A DNA stretch of 64,000 nucleotides from Brachypterus glaber (taxonomy: Eukaryota > Arthropoda > Insecta > Coleoptera > Kateretidae): positions 32,702,774 to 32,766,773 of the forward strand of contig OY294049.1 in the NCBI GenBank assembly GCA_958510825.1, read 5' to 3'. Within the stretch, counting starts at the first letter, position 1; every line of letters starts with the position of its first letter. Position numbers and translations under genes: made by a program. Shown one piece after another: positions 1-13,440 of the stretch. The notes beneath the pieces are model-generated. The model searched no databases, had not been told where the DNA came from, and saw nothing but the letters and a program-made list of their open reading frames with translations.

Positions 1-660
1 TTTAATCCAATATCTACCTATATCTACAATATCCACAATACCTACATCTCAATTCCTCAGCGGTTTGACATGGAAATAAAAGATTACAGAATAAATAGGT
101 TTTTTAATACCTATTATTTATTGTCTTAAAAGACAATTTTTTCCGGATCTGATTATAAATTTCATATTGTAAAGGCTATATTTTAAAAAAATGTTTTAAA
201 TGTCCACTTTTATGATAAATATTAATAAATATAATATAAAAATCATCTTGTTTCACTGTGACCGGTAACTGGGACATTATCTAGGTCGATAATTGGGGCA
301 ACCCCAAAAATTATGTGGACGATAATTGGGACATCATACATTTTTATAAATAGCAATTATTTATATATTTTTGATGATATATACGTTAATTTTAAATATA
401 ATTTAGTAAAATTCAATAAATGTTGATTCAGTTAGTACCATTTTAATTTTGATACTCTTTTAAACTAACTTTTTGTGGCTTACCAAAGTCTGATTTAGTG
501 CTTAAGTGGACGATAATTGGGACATTTACCTTATATGCTTTACATTAATTTTGTTTAAGTTCAAAGTATATTATAAGTATTTTTAAATATAGTTTTATAT
601 CGCAAATTTTACCATTCAAAAAATTAAATATTTTGAGTTTTACACTGTAATTTTTCTTAC

Positions 661-1880
661 CTTCGGGCGGTGGATATTAATTTGGCAAATGGCTTCTCCC
701 AACAATACATTTTGATGACTTGCACCCCAGAGAGTACCTCATTCATTAACCTTACTCTTTCATCCGTTCGTAACGCAGTTTTTAGTCTTAAAACTGAGGC
801 TTTTTTACCTAACCAAGCTATATAAAAACAATTGTACTATGAATATGGTTCTGATGTTACACAGATCAACAGTAATTCTATATTTTATTTAAGTAATGAA
901 AAATATGAAAATCATTTGTTTCTACTAGGCACATTTCAGTTGTCAATTTAAAGTAAGTGATTGGTTAATAAGTGAATAGTTTTCTATGCAACAAAGAAAA
1001 ATTATAAGGCCTACATATTTTTGATGACCTAAGTAAATTAAATTTATTTACCTTGCAGTGGAACAAAAGATATCAGAAAAGCCATTCCAAACAGGGCTGC
1101 ATAACCGATTTCTCTGTAAAGTAAATAGGTCCCTACGGCGGTCTGAAGTGGACCAACTAAAGCAAAATGGGCCAATACAAAACCTTGATCAAACTTATTA
1201 ACATCATTGGATAGCAGGTTGACTAGATGACCTACGGTTGTTTCTCTTGATGATTTACGACTTAACCTTAAACTTTTTCTGTAGATGAGCGAGGAACAGG
1301 CTACTCTCATTTTCATTGATATGTGCTGTAATCCTACCATAGAGGGATGGACCAAGAATGCATTTATTACTATTACTAATACGTATAAACCAGCGTATAA
1401 ATAAGCTTCGTTTTCAGAAATGTGAGTCTGGCCCTTTTCAAAATATGAAACTAACTTTCCTATCGAATATGGTTGCACCACGCTAAAAATATTGTTTTGT
1501 ATATTTAGGAAGTTTTCGTTGAGCCATGTTTAACTTTTTTTCTGGTTAAACCAACTAAAGTAATTTTTCTGGGTACTATTATACTATCCTAAGTCAAATG
1601 GTATAACTGAAAGGGTAAATTTTTAGGGCATACAAATAATACTCACACTAATAATACCTCATTTATTGATTTAATAACTCCTAGTAACATAAAATTTAAA
1701 CCGAATACTTTAAAGAGTGCTCTGTGCAGTGCAGTTTTCTTATGTTTAACATTTTCTTGGCGCCAAACCTCTTCTAATTTGGCGCCCAAATAACTCGATT
1801 TGTGTTCATCTAATGGTCTAAAAAGGTCAGTTTCATTTATTTCCGTATGATATGATTTCTTAAATAATGGAAACAAATAT
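661..1880 (-). CDS. ABC transporter, ABCC4/MRP4-like, three internal exons (partial gene)
   Basis: Three consecutive exons on the minus strand, in transcription order 1880-1647, 1482-1052 and 817-661, all with GT-AG sites and matching phases. The first encodes the segment before TM1 (PLFKKSYHTEINETDLF, then SSYLGAKLEEVWRQE). The second encodes TM helices around QPYSIGKLVSYF and LLSNDVNKFDQ. The third encodes LRLKTALRTDERVRLMNEV and VIKMYCWEKPFAKL, the signature before the first nucleotide-binding domain in ABCC4. In that family the full protein has two membrane domains and two ATPase domains and exports organic anions, conjugates and cyclic nucleotides at the plasma membrane. Only the start of membrane domain 1 is here. 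The ATPase domains must lie left of the window. No exon with the start codon was found upstream, so the true 5' end is unknown. The 817-661 exon has no long open frame of its own and was found from the splice phases. Family call is strong; the exact orthologue is not settled. Confidence 0.88.
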
Positions 1881-2658
1881 CTGAAAAAGAATAAAAAATA
1901 TGTATACACCGTAAAAAATAAATATTTAAATTGGGTACCAGTGGTTCTGCACGTAAATATGATTATACGCAGATACATTTAAAATTTACGAGATTCTACA
2001 TGTAATATTCATATAAAATTGTGAAATTATATGTGAAATTGTAAAATTACATGAAAATCTCGTTTCTTCCGCGCTGCCATTTATTGAAAACGTCATTTTA
2101 ATGTTCGAGGTAAAAATCAGACATGTAATAGCTGTTCTTTTGCTAATTATAATTTGGTTAAATTATTAAAAATCGGTCCAAATTTTTTCAAAATATATAA
2201 AATTATTTAATTGTAATTAGTCATACATTTAATTTTTTGGTAAAAACTACTACTGGTAAAATCTGAAATAGGTCTTATTACCTATCATTTTAAATGACAT
2301 TTCATGACAAAACTAATTTTTACTTTTTAAAATCGGTTCACTAATTCGGAAGATATTGGACCAGAAAAAAAATCATGACATTTATTCTTTCAAAAATCTT
2401 ATACATGGATTTATATTACGTAAATGTAATAAATATACATATTTTCAATAATATTGATCATGTAAGGTCCGAGTTACATAACGTAGCTACATGTACAATA
2501 TTTTCGAAAAAATTAAATTCATGCTTTTTTTTCTACACGAATATATTCTGAAATAAGTAAATCGTTTTAATTGTCATTAAATATCGTTCAAAATGACATG
2601 TAATAAGATCTCAGATTTTACCAATAGTTGTTTTTACTAAAAAATTAAATATATGACC

Positions 2659-2690
<32 letters not shown>

Positions 2691-4215
2691 GTATAAATAC
2701 AAATAATATTTCTAGAAAATTTGCAACGATTTTTAAAAATTTAACATCATAATCAGCATGAAAGGCGCTTTTAAATAAGGTATTACCTGTTCACCCCAAA
2801 TGGAAATAGGTTTAAAAAAATAGCAAACAGGTGATGATAAATCATGCGAGCAAAACCTCTGAGAACGAAATCCTAATCAGCGCCAGTTCTTAAATAGTGA
2901 TAAAAGTTCTTCCGCAGACTGCATGCTAAACAACATTAACAAACTGAAAATTCTTTTGCACAATTCTAATAGTGTTTCTGTTGCTGATTTCGATTCTATT
3001 TAAATCAAATTCATAATTTATCATTACCTAAGTTTGCTATTTTTTTAAACCTATTTCCACTTGGGGGAACGTGTGTGTTCTACAATGTAGAATCTACATT
3101 ACTGTTTTCGTAATACCAATTTTTGCAAAATTACAAATTTTAAAAAATTCACCTATTTGTGCCCCATTATTTCGAAATTCTGTAAAACGATTTCGACTGC
3201 AAATAATCATTGTATTAAGCATGAAAAAACCTTTAAAATTACGTGTAATATGTCTATTTTCTTAGATCAATAACAACGCCAACATAGATAGTCCGAATTA
3301 TACGTTAAAAACGTACAAAACATCAAATTAAAAATAAAGCGGCAGATAGATATTTTTAGTTGTTACCCAAATTGTTCCTAGGGACATGCCTAATCGATTC
3401 ATAAAGAAAAATGTTGGTTTGTGGAAAACCAAAATTTAAAACGCTAAAAACCCATAGTGTTTGGTTAAGTTATATTATGTTTTAAGTGATCTGAGTGAGG
3501 GCGCTTTACACAGGTAATTAGGGACATAAATTGAATATTTAACCCTTTTTTGGACTATACTCGACTCTTCTGGCGTTGGCTTTCTAAATCTCATAAGATA
3601 TCTTATGGAAGATATCTTCCATAAGTTGCGTTCCAAAAAAGGGCTAATAATTTTAAAATTAAATTAGTGGCCTTTTTCAGGACGCCACTGAATAACTAAT
3701 ACAATAATATCTTATTTTTAATTTTGTATATCTTGGCCGGTTGCCATTTTTCAAGCACTTCCGAGATTGAAAAAAATTAAATTGTATAATAATGTGAACA
3801 ATTTTTGCCTGCCTCTAAAGCTTACTGGTTTTATTAGCCCAGAGTTCTAATCCATTTTTTAGAAATTAGTTGACGATTAATTATTTTAAATATTTATTTA
3901 TTTATTTAAAAATTATTTCTTAATTTTAAAAAGTCAAGAAACTGTCATAATTTCCTGGCCAAAATTAGATTTTTTAAAGCGTTTTTCTCAGAAACTGGTC
4001 ATTTAATTTGACTGTAGGTTTACTAATTTTATTTTACCCCCGAAATTACAAAATATTAAAATTTGTAGGTAATAGAAATATTCTGAGGCCAGATTCGGTT
4101 TCAGCGAACCAAGATTAGTTAAAAAACATGTGACTCCAATCAGGGCAAGAAACCGTGTTGCCTAGTGTTACTAGAAGCAGAAAAAGAAAGAACCGTTTAT
4201 TTTAAACAAGCGCCT
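1881..4215. other. Gene-free AT-rich stretch
   Basis: I see no coding exon with family similarity here. It may hold the missing 5' exon of the ABC transporter, but I could not identify it. A (TTTA)n microsatellite lies at 2661-2690. The short open frames (for example 3071-3265) have no recognisable domain and low-complexity composition. Confidence 0.5.
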
Positions 4216-4618
4216 AATGGAGCTCTTTACAACTAGAATTATGAAACAAAAGACGTCTAGCCTATCTCTATCTCATTTGTGCTACACTTTCCAGCCAACC
4301 AAATAAATACTGTATTTGTTTTTCATACAACAAATACAGTATTTATTTGGTTGGCCGGAGAATGTAGCACTGAGCGGCACGAACGAACATAGCTAATGTG
4401 AATCTGTAGAATAAGATAATTCTACTAAAATTTAGATGGCGCCAGTAATTTCTTTAATAAAATAAATATAATTACACTTTTCGCCCGGCTAAGTAAATAT
4501 TGTATTTGTTCAACAAAGAACAAATACAGAATTTGTTTGGTTGAAGTGTATGTATGTCTTCTATCCTTTTTGGGTAGAACTTTTGTCCCTGTCTAATCTA
4601 ACGGGAGAAATCGCCATT
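4216..4618. mobile_element. MITE-like element, copy 1 of 2
   Basis: 403-bp element closely matching 17418-17829. It begins AATGGAGCTC and ends near CGCCATT, so the ends are short imperfect inverted repeats (AATGGAG/CTCCATT in copy 2). Inside is a strong hairpin whose arms include GTGCTACACTTTCC and the near-inverse form around 4330-4367. No coding capacity. Two copies in one window show that it is dispersed. The superfamily is unknown and no clear target duplication was seen. Confidence 0.6.
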
Positions 4619-4859
4619 GCAGCTCTCCTTGTACGAAGTTTCTTTTGGTTTTTTGTTGTTTGGTGTTTTTTTTTGTTTAATGAGGGGGCCTTGGTTTACG
4701 TTAAGGTTGGTTTGGCGTCTGTTTGGTGTTTTTTTATTTGTAAAAAAATGTTTTTTATTTAAAATAATATATTGAAAAACGGTCAGCGCATGCGCGTGTG
4801 CATGAGCAGTTTATCAAAATGCGACATAAAGAGCTGCACATAAGCGCTCCTTATTTTAA

Positions 4860-5395
4860 GCCCCAGCAAACATTTGTTTGTTGGCCGCCGATGCATCGCG
4901 ATGGCCAAACATTGGCGTGCAAATGTTTCCTACATTCGACCGGTATTGGCAAATTGATATAAGGCCTACATCCTGAGGAGACATCAGCCACCCTAAGGCC
5001 GCATACGACGGGCCAATGTTGGCAAAACTGCATTGGTCCTACATTGGCCGCCCGAAGGCCAACGAAAAATTTTCAACTTTCAAGTTGGAAATTTATTATT
5101 GGCTTTAGGTTGGCCAACGTACGTTGGTTCATAAGAACTCGGTTTAGATTGACCAATGTACGATTTTACGATCGAAACTATCGTTGGCTTTAAAGCGGCC
5201 TTGGGGCGGCTAATGTAGGACCAATGCAGTTTTGCCAACATTGGCCCGTCGTATTCGGCATTAGGGCGGCTGATGTCTCCTCAGTATGTAGGCCTTATAT
5301 GAATTTGCCAACATTGGTCGAATGTAGGAAACATTTGCACGCCAATGCTTGGCCCAATGTTGGTTTGCCAACGGGCTGCCAACGTTTCATTGGGC
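4860..5395. mobile_element. Foldback element with long inverted arms
   Basis: 536-bp element whose two arms of roughly 200 bp are imperfect inverted copies (for example GGGCCAATGTTGGCAAAACT on the left and its inverse near 5230-5250). The ends are GCCCCAGCAAAC and GTTTCATTGGGC. The flanks are TTTTAA on the left and TTTAAA on the right, so a TTAA-type target is possible. The short word CCAATGTTGGC recurs in both arms. No protein is encoded; the frame at 4851-5033 merely reads through the left arm. Confidence 0.7.
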
Positions 5396-8365
5396 TTTAA
5401 AAATCGCTGTCCTACTTTTTTTGTGACGAGCATAGTATCTATATCGTAAATATTCTAAATAAATCATTTTAACTTTAACTTGGTTTAAAACTTATAAATA
5501 GCAAAAGCACGTGGTTTCTGTTTTATATTTGCATAAACCTTGACATACTCTTCGCAGCTTTACTGTTTAAAAAGTGAGTATTTTACATGTTTTTTCGGAC
5601 CCCTAAAATTAAATTAAATTTGTCCAAAATCAATTTTTATACGTTTATGCGTTATACCCATAGAGAAGGAAAGAGAACCATTAGTCCAGCCTGCGCAAGA
5701 TTATTTTGTGACAAAACGGGGCAGCAAAATGACGTAACGCAATATATCTGACCTTGCGCAGTACGCATCTCTATCAGCTGTGAAATGCTGTCGGTCGTAA
5801 AACAATTCATCACCCCAGTATTCATTTGTCTTATCTCCAAAAACCCCCCAGTAAAAATCTTAAAATGTCCAAAAAATAAAGATATGGCATACTGGGGTGA
5901 CGAATTATTAGTAGTTTGTTTATACTGTCAGATCGTCGTTTGTTTCTGTTCATTTTTCGACTTCTACTGTGTTTTAATTGTTTATAACTTTAAACCTAAC
6001 CTGTATTGTTGCTTTATGAAGAGCAAAGGGTCAATCCCTGGTGTACCCAAAGTAGGTGTACAAAATCCCGAAACTCACACACTTTTATAAAATATTTTTA
6101 AAAAACTATTTCGACGTTTCTTCGTAGATATTTATTGTTTTTTGTTGAATTTTTTACAATTTTTATTTGACACACAAAACTAAGGGTAAAAATACTCGTC
6201 AAAAACAACAATAGTAGTGCGCATGTGCAAGTTTATCTCAGATGCGCTAGGCACATTTATCACAGTATCCCGCAACGGCTTTGGAGGTCTTTCCTTGTCT
6301 ATGGTTATACCTATGTAATCCGTATGTCGTGTTTTCATGTCCATGCGATTACTCAAGAAAGAAAAATCCTAAATTTTCGGAAAAAAATAATCTTTAAAAG
6401 GAGGCTAAACATATTAAAAATGGAATATAATGGAAGAAAACTTCATATCAACTTAATTTTTAAGAAAAATATTTTATTAAAAAGATCACCGTACCAAATT
6501 TAAAATAAAATTTAAAAAAATCCCCAAAAGCAAAAAAAGTATCTACTAAATCTACTTAAATTTAAAAAGAAAAATAGTCCAAAAAACAAAAAAGTTATTA
6601 TAATGCAAGAATTTCAAAAATTAATAGAAACGAAAAAACTTAATTTAAATTCTGAATAAATCAAAAGCAAGGCATGCTACAAAAGTAAATTTAATACAAA
6701 AACATATTTCAATGAAACCAAATTAAAAAAAAATCCAAAAATCAAAAAAAAAATGTATAGGGATTGCCACTTAAAAATTTGAAATATCCAATGGGAAAAT
6801 ACAAATTAAGTTTAACCTAAAAGGTCACCAGGAAGCATTACATATAGTTAAGGATTGTTTTACGCAGTGACTACCCCGTGCGCACGGAACCATATTTGGC
6901 TGACTCGCGCTCCGTGCGCATGGAACGATAGGTATGTGGCTCGCGCTCCGTGCGCCACTTGTTACTTTCATATAGGTTTTGTTAGTTCATATTTGCAACG
7001 TTTGAAGAATTGGAAGAAAAAATAAAATAATATGAAACAACCAAATTCATTACTCTACAAAAAAGGGATTCCTCGAGGGATTCCTGTTCATTATCTAAAG
7101 CGGTTACAAAGTAACCTAGAGCTTCAAAAGGCAATAAAGATTTTAAGTATTGTTTTATTAATTATGCATATACGGCAACTGCACATTGTTTTTCTCGGTT
7201 TTTCTTATATAATTAAAAATTGCTTCACCATCTGTTGTAGCTTTTGACCACCGATGATCCTTTTTCGGTTTGATATAAGAACCTAAGTTTTTCTCAATGA
7301 AACATTTCTTAAGAAACAGATCTATTTCTTGAACTGTTTTCACTAAAATTGAACCTCATCCATATCTCCTAATACTAAGGACGACTGAGCATTTTTTCTC
7401 TTAAATTTCCACGATAAGTAAACTCATTTTACATTAAAATAAAGGCAAAAAACACTTTTTTTACAAACTACTTGTATAACAGCAAAAAATAAACAAACAT
7501 ATTTTGACGTTTTTTAACAAATGACACAAGACCCACTAAAATTGTTTGTCCCGATATTTAATTCCATCACTGTACCAATACTGTTATACTCTACATATCG
7601 TTAAAGTAAAGTTATGAATCATTTAACATAGTACTTATGTTTATTGTAAATTTATAAAAGCTTACTTGTTAGTATATGACAAAATTCCATGACATTTTGA
7701 ATTGCATAGTTTTCCGGAATTTTATCACTTCCTGATAATAATAAAAGTAGTGCGGAAAAGTAAAAATGTTCCAAATTAACAAGTTATTGCAATATTTTAA
7801 ATTTATGCAGAATAATATGCATATTTGACAACATTTTTATATTTAAATAATAACGCATGAAAGTCCTACTTTTAAATAATAATTAAAAAAAATTGTCAAA
7901 TAATGATAGAACCATAAATGTCAGTGATGTTAATTCATTAACTCTAATCAACGTAGGCCACGCATAAACTTTTAGAATATTTTCATAGCAACCAAAGTAT
8001 ACAAACAAATGTCAGTCAGATTAGCGTCGTAGCAATTTATTTTTTAGTTTACATAAAAGTAGAAATGGATTCCTCCGATAATAATAACCAGAGTCTATTT
8101 AGGAAACAGCAAGAAATTTGGATAATTGCCTAAAATATCCAAAGTAAAGTATAAAAAAGAATACCAGGGGTTGTTTACAAGCTGGTGTCAAGAAAAAGTC
8201 CAAACGAGTTTGAAAGAGGAAGTCTTTCTAGCATATTTTGCATATTTACTATAAATATTGTAAATAATAAAAAATAATTTGTATTATTTAGTTTGTTAAC
8301 ATAAACACCTACCTCGTTATTAAAACATTTTCTTTATATTTCTCACGCTTGTAGAAAAAGTTTTG
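5396..8365. other. Gene-free repeat-rich stretch
   Basis: No supported gene. An imperfect inverted repeat around 5810-5910 carries CACCCCAGTA and TACTGGGGTG. About 6345-6365 has a piece of a dispersed family containing TACTCAAGAAAGAAAAATCC, related to sequence at 44400 and 63110. A short GC-rich patch at 6875-6960 repeats the word CGCGCTCCGTGCGC. The rest is AT-rich with no visible structure. Confidence 0.45.
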
Positions 8366-8485
8366 TTCCTAACTCTTGCGGAAAGTGTATTTCCGCACTT
8401 GACTGCTTGACCGAACTTCGCTGCGCGTCGTTCGGTCAACTGCAGTCGTGTGCGGAAAAGTACCACTTTCCGCACTTGTTAGGAA
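8366..8485. repeat. Nested palindromic repeat
   Basis: About 120 bp with outer arms CCTAAC...GCGGAAAGTG and CACTTTCCGC...GTTAGG and an inner hairpin formed by TTGACCGAAC and GTTCGGTCAA. The 8369-8584 frame is a by-product of this palindrome. It looks like a very small foldback or MITE remnant. Confidence 0.6.
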
Positions 8486-9886
8486 AATAACTATATCTGG
8501 CGGACAAGGCTTCCAAAGATGTAACTGTACTCGAAAAGGTCCTACCAAGAGACGTTTATGTAGGTAATCCGACAAGATATGCAATTCAAAATGTCATGGA
8601 ACGTTATCATGTTCTAACAAGTAGATAAACTGTTGTAATAATAATGTGTAGAAAAACTTGTTTATTTAAGCTATAAATTTACAATATTTTTCTAAATATA
8701 ACTATAAAAGAAATTAAAATTGCTATTATAAATTCAACAAATATAAACAACGATTGGAAATATAGTATGGTAATTGTACACGTCTCTTATAAATTCTTTT
8801 GTAATATTATCCATACTATTGTGATAATTTTAACAAATGTTTTGTAATTTTAGAAAATAATTTAATATGTATTTTTACATAACTAGTAGTAAAAATATAT
8901 TACGCTAATAAATTTACTTTGATAGTGTTTGGCAAAAAATAACCAGCGATAGTTATAGTAATTTTACAAAATAATTTTTTCAGTGTGTAGGTAAACAGCC
9001 CGACCAACAGACAGACAGACAGAGATCATTTTTGTTGTTGCTAATTTGATTTTTCTCGAAAATAGGATGATTTAAGCCCCGATTTAAGTAAAAAAAAATG
9101 ATTTTTTACAATACTTTATTATGAGAAAGTAAAAAGTAGGCACACGATATCAAAGAAATTATATTTTGGGAAGTATATCGAGAGAAAACGCAATATACTA
9201 TCCACTATGAATAGTATACTATAGAATGCGAAGCATTATATATCTTCGCAGCTTGTTTATTTATTGTATAATTTTATTATTTTCAATTTCGTGGCAGGGA
9301 AAACAAAAATGGTATACAAATACGTCATTCGATCAATAATAAAATTAGGGAAAACTAAAAATTGATTTTTTTACAAATGAGTATTTCTAATACTTACAGA
9401 AAAGTAATCCGTGAAATTGGATTTGCATTTTCTATGGGATTCGGCTTTCTTTTATTTTTTACACTGGTATCCATTTATTTAAAAAATATATTCCCGGCAT
9501 AAGAAAACGGTAACTACACAATATTCACACGTGCTAGTATGTTCTTGCAAACCCCCAAACTAAAATGAATAGAGGTTCGTTCTATCAGCTGTGCGACATA
9601 GTCTGGGTTTTGTAGTTTATTGCGCTGAATCCGATGTCAGATACACTGCTTTACACTAAACAGGTACCGATCCTTTTAGGTTTCATTTAGACAAATTTTA
9701 ACCAAGTGGTTGTATATTAATGTGCATTTTCATACATAAAAAATGTCATTGAACATGTCATTTTTGACTTTTTAAGTAGTTTATGTATTATATTTCCAGC
9801 AACCCTTCAAGGAAAAAACAATGACCCAGTTGTTCTATATAATGTTCTATAATATTGTATAATATTAATTATAGTTTTTTACCAAC

Positions 9887-9937
<51 letters not shown>

Positions 9938-11655
9938 ATAAAAATAAGGGCAGAGGATTTCTCCTTTAAAGACCAGTAAGAAATCAAAGAAAAAGAAAAA
10001 AATATTATATAAATCTAGTTAATAATAGTTACACTGCTCTACATTCAAAAACTTGTCAACGCCATTTTAGTTGATTCTAGACCTATTTTGTGCGCTGTTT
10101 TCGGAACCTTGCTTCGTTTTTCTCGATTAGCTCGTTTTTTTGAGATATAGCGCACAGTGTTTTTTTAGCCTTTAGTTGTAGTACAAAAAATTAAGGTCTA
10201 ATTATTTTTTTTTGCGGTATGTTATTTCTCTTTTAATAGGGCTCTAAGCCAAAAAAAAAACTTATTTAAAATATCTTTATTCGTTATTTTATATATTGTT
10301 CTAAATTCAAAAAATGAGATTTTTTCGAATTTTTGTGCTATATTTTCATGAAAATTTTATATAAATACTAAAGATATGGCTCTTATTTTTAAGAATTTTT
10401 AAGAAACACTAACACACATATGAAGATTGTAAAAATAAACAAAGTTTTAGATTGAATCCGGTCACGGAGATTTTACGGGGAGTTATTGAAAGCAAAACAA
10501 CAATACTTTCAATTACACGGCCGCACAAAAAGAAAAAAAGGTCCGGATTTTTTTAGGAGACCATTGTATTTCTATGTATTTTGAGACGCTGAATCCGAAT
10601 TTGAGGTCAAAATAGTACCTCATACAATTAGTTTTCGAGATACCCTCGAAACCGTTCCTTTTATAGTATAAAATTTATACACCCTGAACCAAAATAAAAT
10701 AATAAATAAATAAATCTATTTTTTTTTATTTTTATAAACCGCACATATATGTTGCTTATAAAAATTAGAATCTTATCTTTAGTGTTTATACCGTGCGGTC
10801 CAAAAGTCAACCCCCGCCCCTTCTTAACTTTTGAATGAGTTGAGATATCGACTCCGACTTCAGCTCTTAAAATGTGGGCAGGGGGGCGTCAAAACGTATA
10901 ACATTTTTATCAAAATATATCAAAAAAATGCAAAAAATCTCATTTTTTTTATTTAGAAGCCTATAAAAAACGTACGAATAAAGATATTTTAAATTCCATT
11001 TTTTGGTCCATTATTAGCAGTCATCGGCGAATTTCCAGTGCTCATAGGCACCGCGTCGATTTTATCGCGAGGTTTTAAATATTTACATTTTTATTTTCTT
11101 CGAAAAACACCGATATATTTACATATTTATAGTTAATATGTATATTCAATATTGTTGTGTGTAACAAATTAGTCGTCAAATGTTTCGATTTAGTGACCTT
11201 TATAAAAATTTTCCTCATAATTCGGCAAAATTATTCCGTAAGCCTATGTTTCTGTGTTTATTTTCAACGTTGATGAGTCATAACTGAATTTATTCCGATT
11301 AATGATTATTAGAGAACCAATCCACGCACTATTGTCTGGCCGATACCGAAAAATGGTAACAATTCAGCTTTTTATGCTACAAGTATAAACATTGATAGGG
11401 TTACAATGACAAACCAAAATTTCAAAAAAGTTCAATTTAGCCTCTATAAAATTTATAAATAAAGTTTTACTTTAAATTGGTAATGTGCTTTTTGGGTTGC
11501 TTAAATACAATTTGATAATAAGAATAACAAATATAAAATGGCGTGCCTCACCCCTCCCCACACCTCAAAAAAATGCTTGGGAACACCCCTGCAAGCAATC
11601 ACTTATTAGCTATCATAGCAACAGCGATGCCAATTATTTTTGCGAATGTCAATAA
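8486..11655. other. Gene-free stretch
   Basis: No exon-like sequence was found on either strand. It contains a short (CAGA)n tract near 9008-9026, the (TTA)n repeat at 9888-9935 and otherwise AT-rich unique-looking sequence. A word around 9190-9250 resembles the inverse of 31095-31160, so a low-copy dispersed repeat is present. Confidence 0.4.
9888..9935. repeat. (TTA)n microsatellite
   Basis: About 48 bp of uninterrupted TTA/ATT trinucleotide repeat in gene-free sequence. Confidence 0.9.
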
Positions 11656-11790
11656 GAGCCACTTGCACCAATGCTGGTTTAACTTTAAACTTGGATTAAA
11701 TTAACAGCTGACCAATCAGAACGCAGCATTTTTAACTTAAACTCGGTTTAGCTGAGTTAATCCCGTACCAAAATTTGGTGCAAGTGGCCC
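11656..11790. mobile_element. 135-bp MITE, copy 1 of 2
   Basis: Starts GAGCCACTTGCACCAA and ends TTGGTGCAAGTGGCCC, giving a terminal inverted repeat of about 16 bp. Flanked by TAA on the left and TTA on the right. Interior carries GACCAATCAGAACGCAGC. A second copy of exactly the same length is at 56171-56305. The 3-bp TWA-type target suggests a PIF/Harbinger-like origin, which is inference. Confidence 0.75.
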
Positions 11791-12016
11791 TTATAGAGCT
11801 GCATGTATAAAAAGTTATACCTTTACTTACTATCTTAAGTTTTCCAACTAAGAATACCATAGAAAGCATTATGTTTTTTTAAACCAGGTATAAATCTACC
11901 TGGAAATTATATTGCTATACCTATTATAGGTATATGTATATAATACCACTGTATGCTCGAAATTTAGGGAGTGTTATTGAGCATTAGGGTGGGTTTTTCA
12001 TGTGATTTTAACAATA

Positions 12017-12745
12017 GATCTTACACAGGGTTATTCTGAAATAGGTTTGAGAAAAAGAGGTGATTCTAGGTTAAAAAATATGAAAAAAAGTTCCTATAAA
12101 GGTTGGTCCGGAAATGAGCCGTAAGGGAGGTACGGCCCTCATATGGGTACATCTAAAAAGTAGTTTTTATTTAATATTTCTAAACTACAGTAACGCATTT
12201 TTGCACATGCACATTGATAAAGGCTATCATTTCATGTAATTTTTATTTGGTAATTTTAACCAGGGAAGTGCATGTCACTTTTTTATCCCAAACTTTTTTA
12301 TCCGTAAATTTTTTGACATTTTCTCAATAAAAGATTAATCTTTAATTAAAAATACATAAAAAATGTACTTTATGAACCAAAAGTCCAAACCGTTTTCAAA
12401 ATAGAGGCAATTTCACGTCCTGAGCATCAAAAATAGAAACTAAAAAATGCATCAATAAAAATTTCAATACTGCAAGGTGAGTAGCTTTTTATGTATTTTT
12501 TAATATTAATATTTTATTGAGAAAATGTCAAAAAATCTAGGGATAAAAAGTTTGGAGCAAAAAAGTGACATCGCCGCCCAATTTTGCACGTCCATGGTTA
12601 AAATTACTAAATAAAAATTACATGAAATAATAGCCTTTATCGATGCTAAGGCATGTGCAAAAAATCGTTTTTGTGGTTTATACGGTTCCAGAAATATTAA
12701 ATAAAAACTACTTTTATATGCACTGTCAAATGAGTATTTATGAAA
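12017..12745. mobile_element. Foldback repeat of the TAAGGGAG family
   Basis: Left arm at 12150-12335 and right arm at 12505-12725 are imperfect inverses: each carries a form of TTTTATTTAATATTTC, and each carries the words GCACATGC/GCATGTGC and TTTTTTGACATTTTCTCAATA. The outer left part has the family consensus (GTGATTCTA, AAAAAGTTCCTATAAA, CGTAAGGGAG) shared with 20015, 21030, 21480, 31300, 45995, 56800 and 58110. The frame at 12506-12748 is a shadow of the right arm. Confidence 0.55.
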
Positions 12746-13212
12746 CACCCCGGGTTATATGAAACGCAAGCAAAATATTTTAAATTTTGCGCGTAAATAG
12801 GGTCATTGAAGAAACATAAACCAAAATTTTAACATTTCATTTAGTGTTACCTCCAAATTTTAGTTTTACACAAGGTAAGTGTACTACAGTTTAACCATCA
12901 TATAGCTCTGTATTTCCGCATTTTAGAAACCTTAAATAGTCTCATGTGTATCAAGAAAACTGTTATTATTTTAAAGTAGGCTTTTTGAGATAAATGGGCC
13001 ACTTAAGTGGCTATTCACAGGCTCGCATAAGAACATAATACACAACAATTCGATGACTTGATTGGCTTGATGTGCTGCCATGTATGTTGTAAGCCAATCA
13101 CGGCATAGAATTCTTATGTTTTATGTTCTTATGCAAGCTTCTGGATAGGCCTTAACACGTTAACCACAATTTATTCCTTGGCCAGAGGATTTTTTATTGT
13201 TTGTTTGTTTGT

Positions 13213-13440
13213 TTTTTAACCTCGTACTATTCTACTTAATTAAGCATCCCCTAAGTACAGGACTTGTGTGGGCTAGTAGTAGAGGGAACCACCGGCTTTA
13301 ATTGACTTTCGGATCAATATATCTAGGGAGTACGCCTTCGCCAAATTTCAATTATTAATTAACAGAAAAAGGCAATCGGCGCCAGTGAGGTTTGAACTCA
13401 CGATCATTAGCTCAGTGTCAATGCTATATCGCTATATATG
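13213..13440 (-). mobile_element. tRNA-derived SINE, copy 1
   Basis: Minus-strand copy of the SINE seen at 26739, 32051 and 40840. It carries the B-box-like word GAGTTCAAACCTC, the GGCGCC junction and the shared body ending AGTAGAATAGTACGAGGTTA. The tRNA-like head is present but eroded toward the AT-rich tract at 13430-13470. Confidence 0.7.

Noticed and set aside
2050..2130. Possible 5' exon of the ABC transporter (minus-strand ATG near 2101)
   Set aside because: The short translation lacks the expected NPL...F motif and no donor with the right phase was found.
5785..6090. 101-codon plus-strand frame
   Set aside because: Cys-rich but covers an inverted repeat; no domain or exon signals.
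8369..8584. 71-codon minus-strand frame
   Set aside because: Produced by a palindrome; no homologous domain and no splice context.
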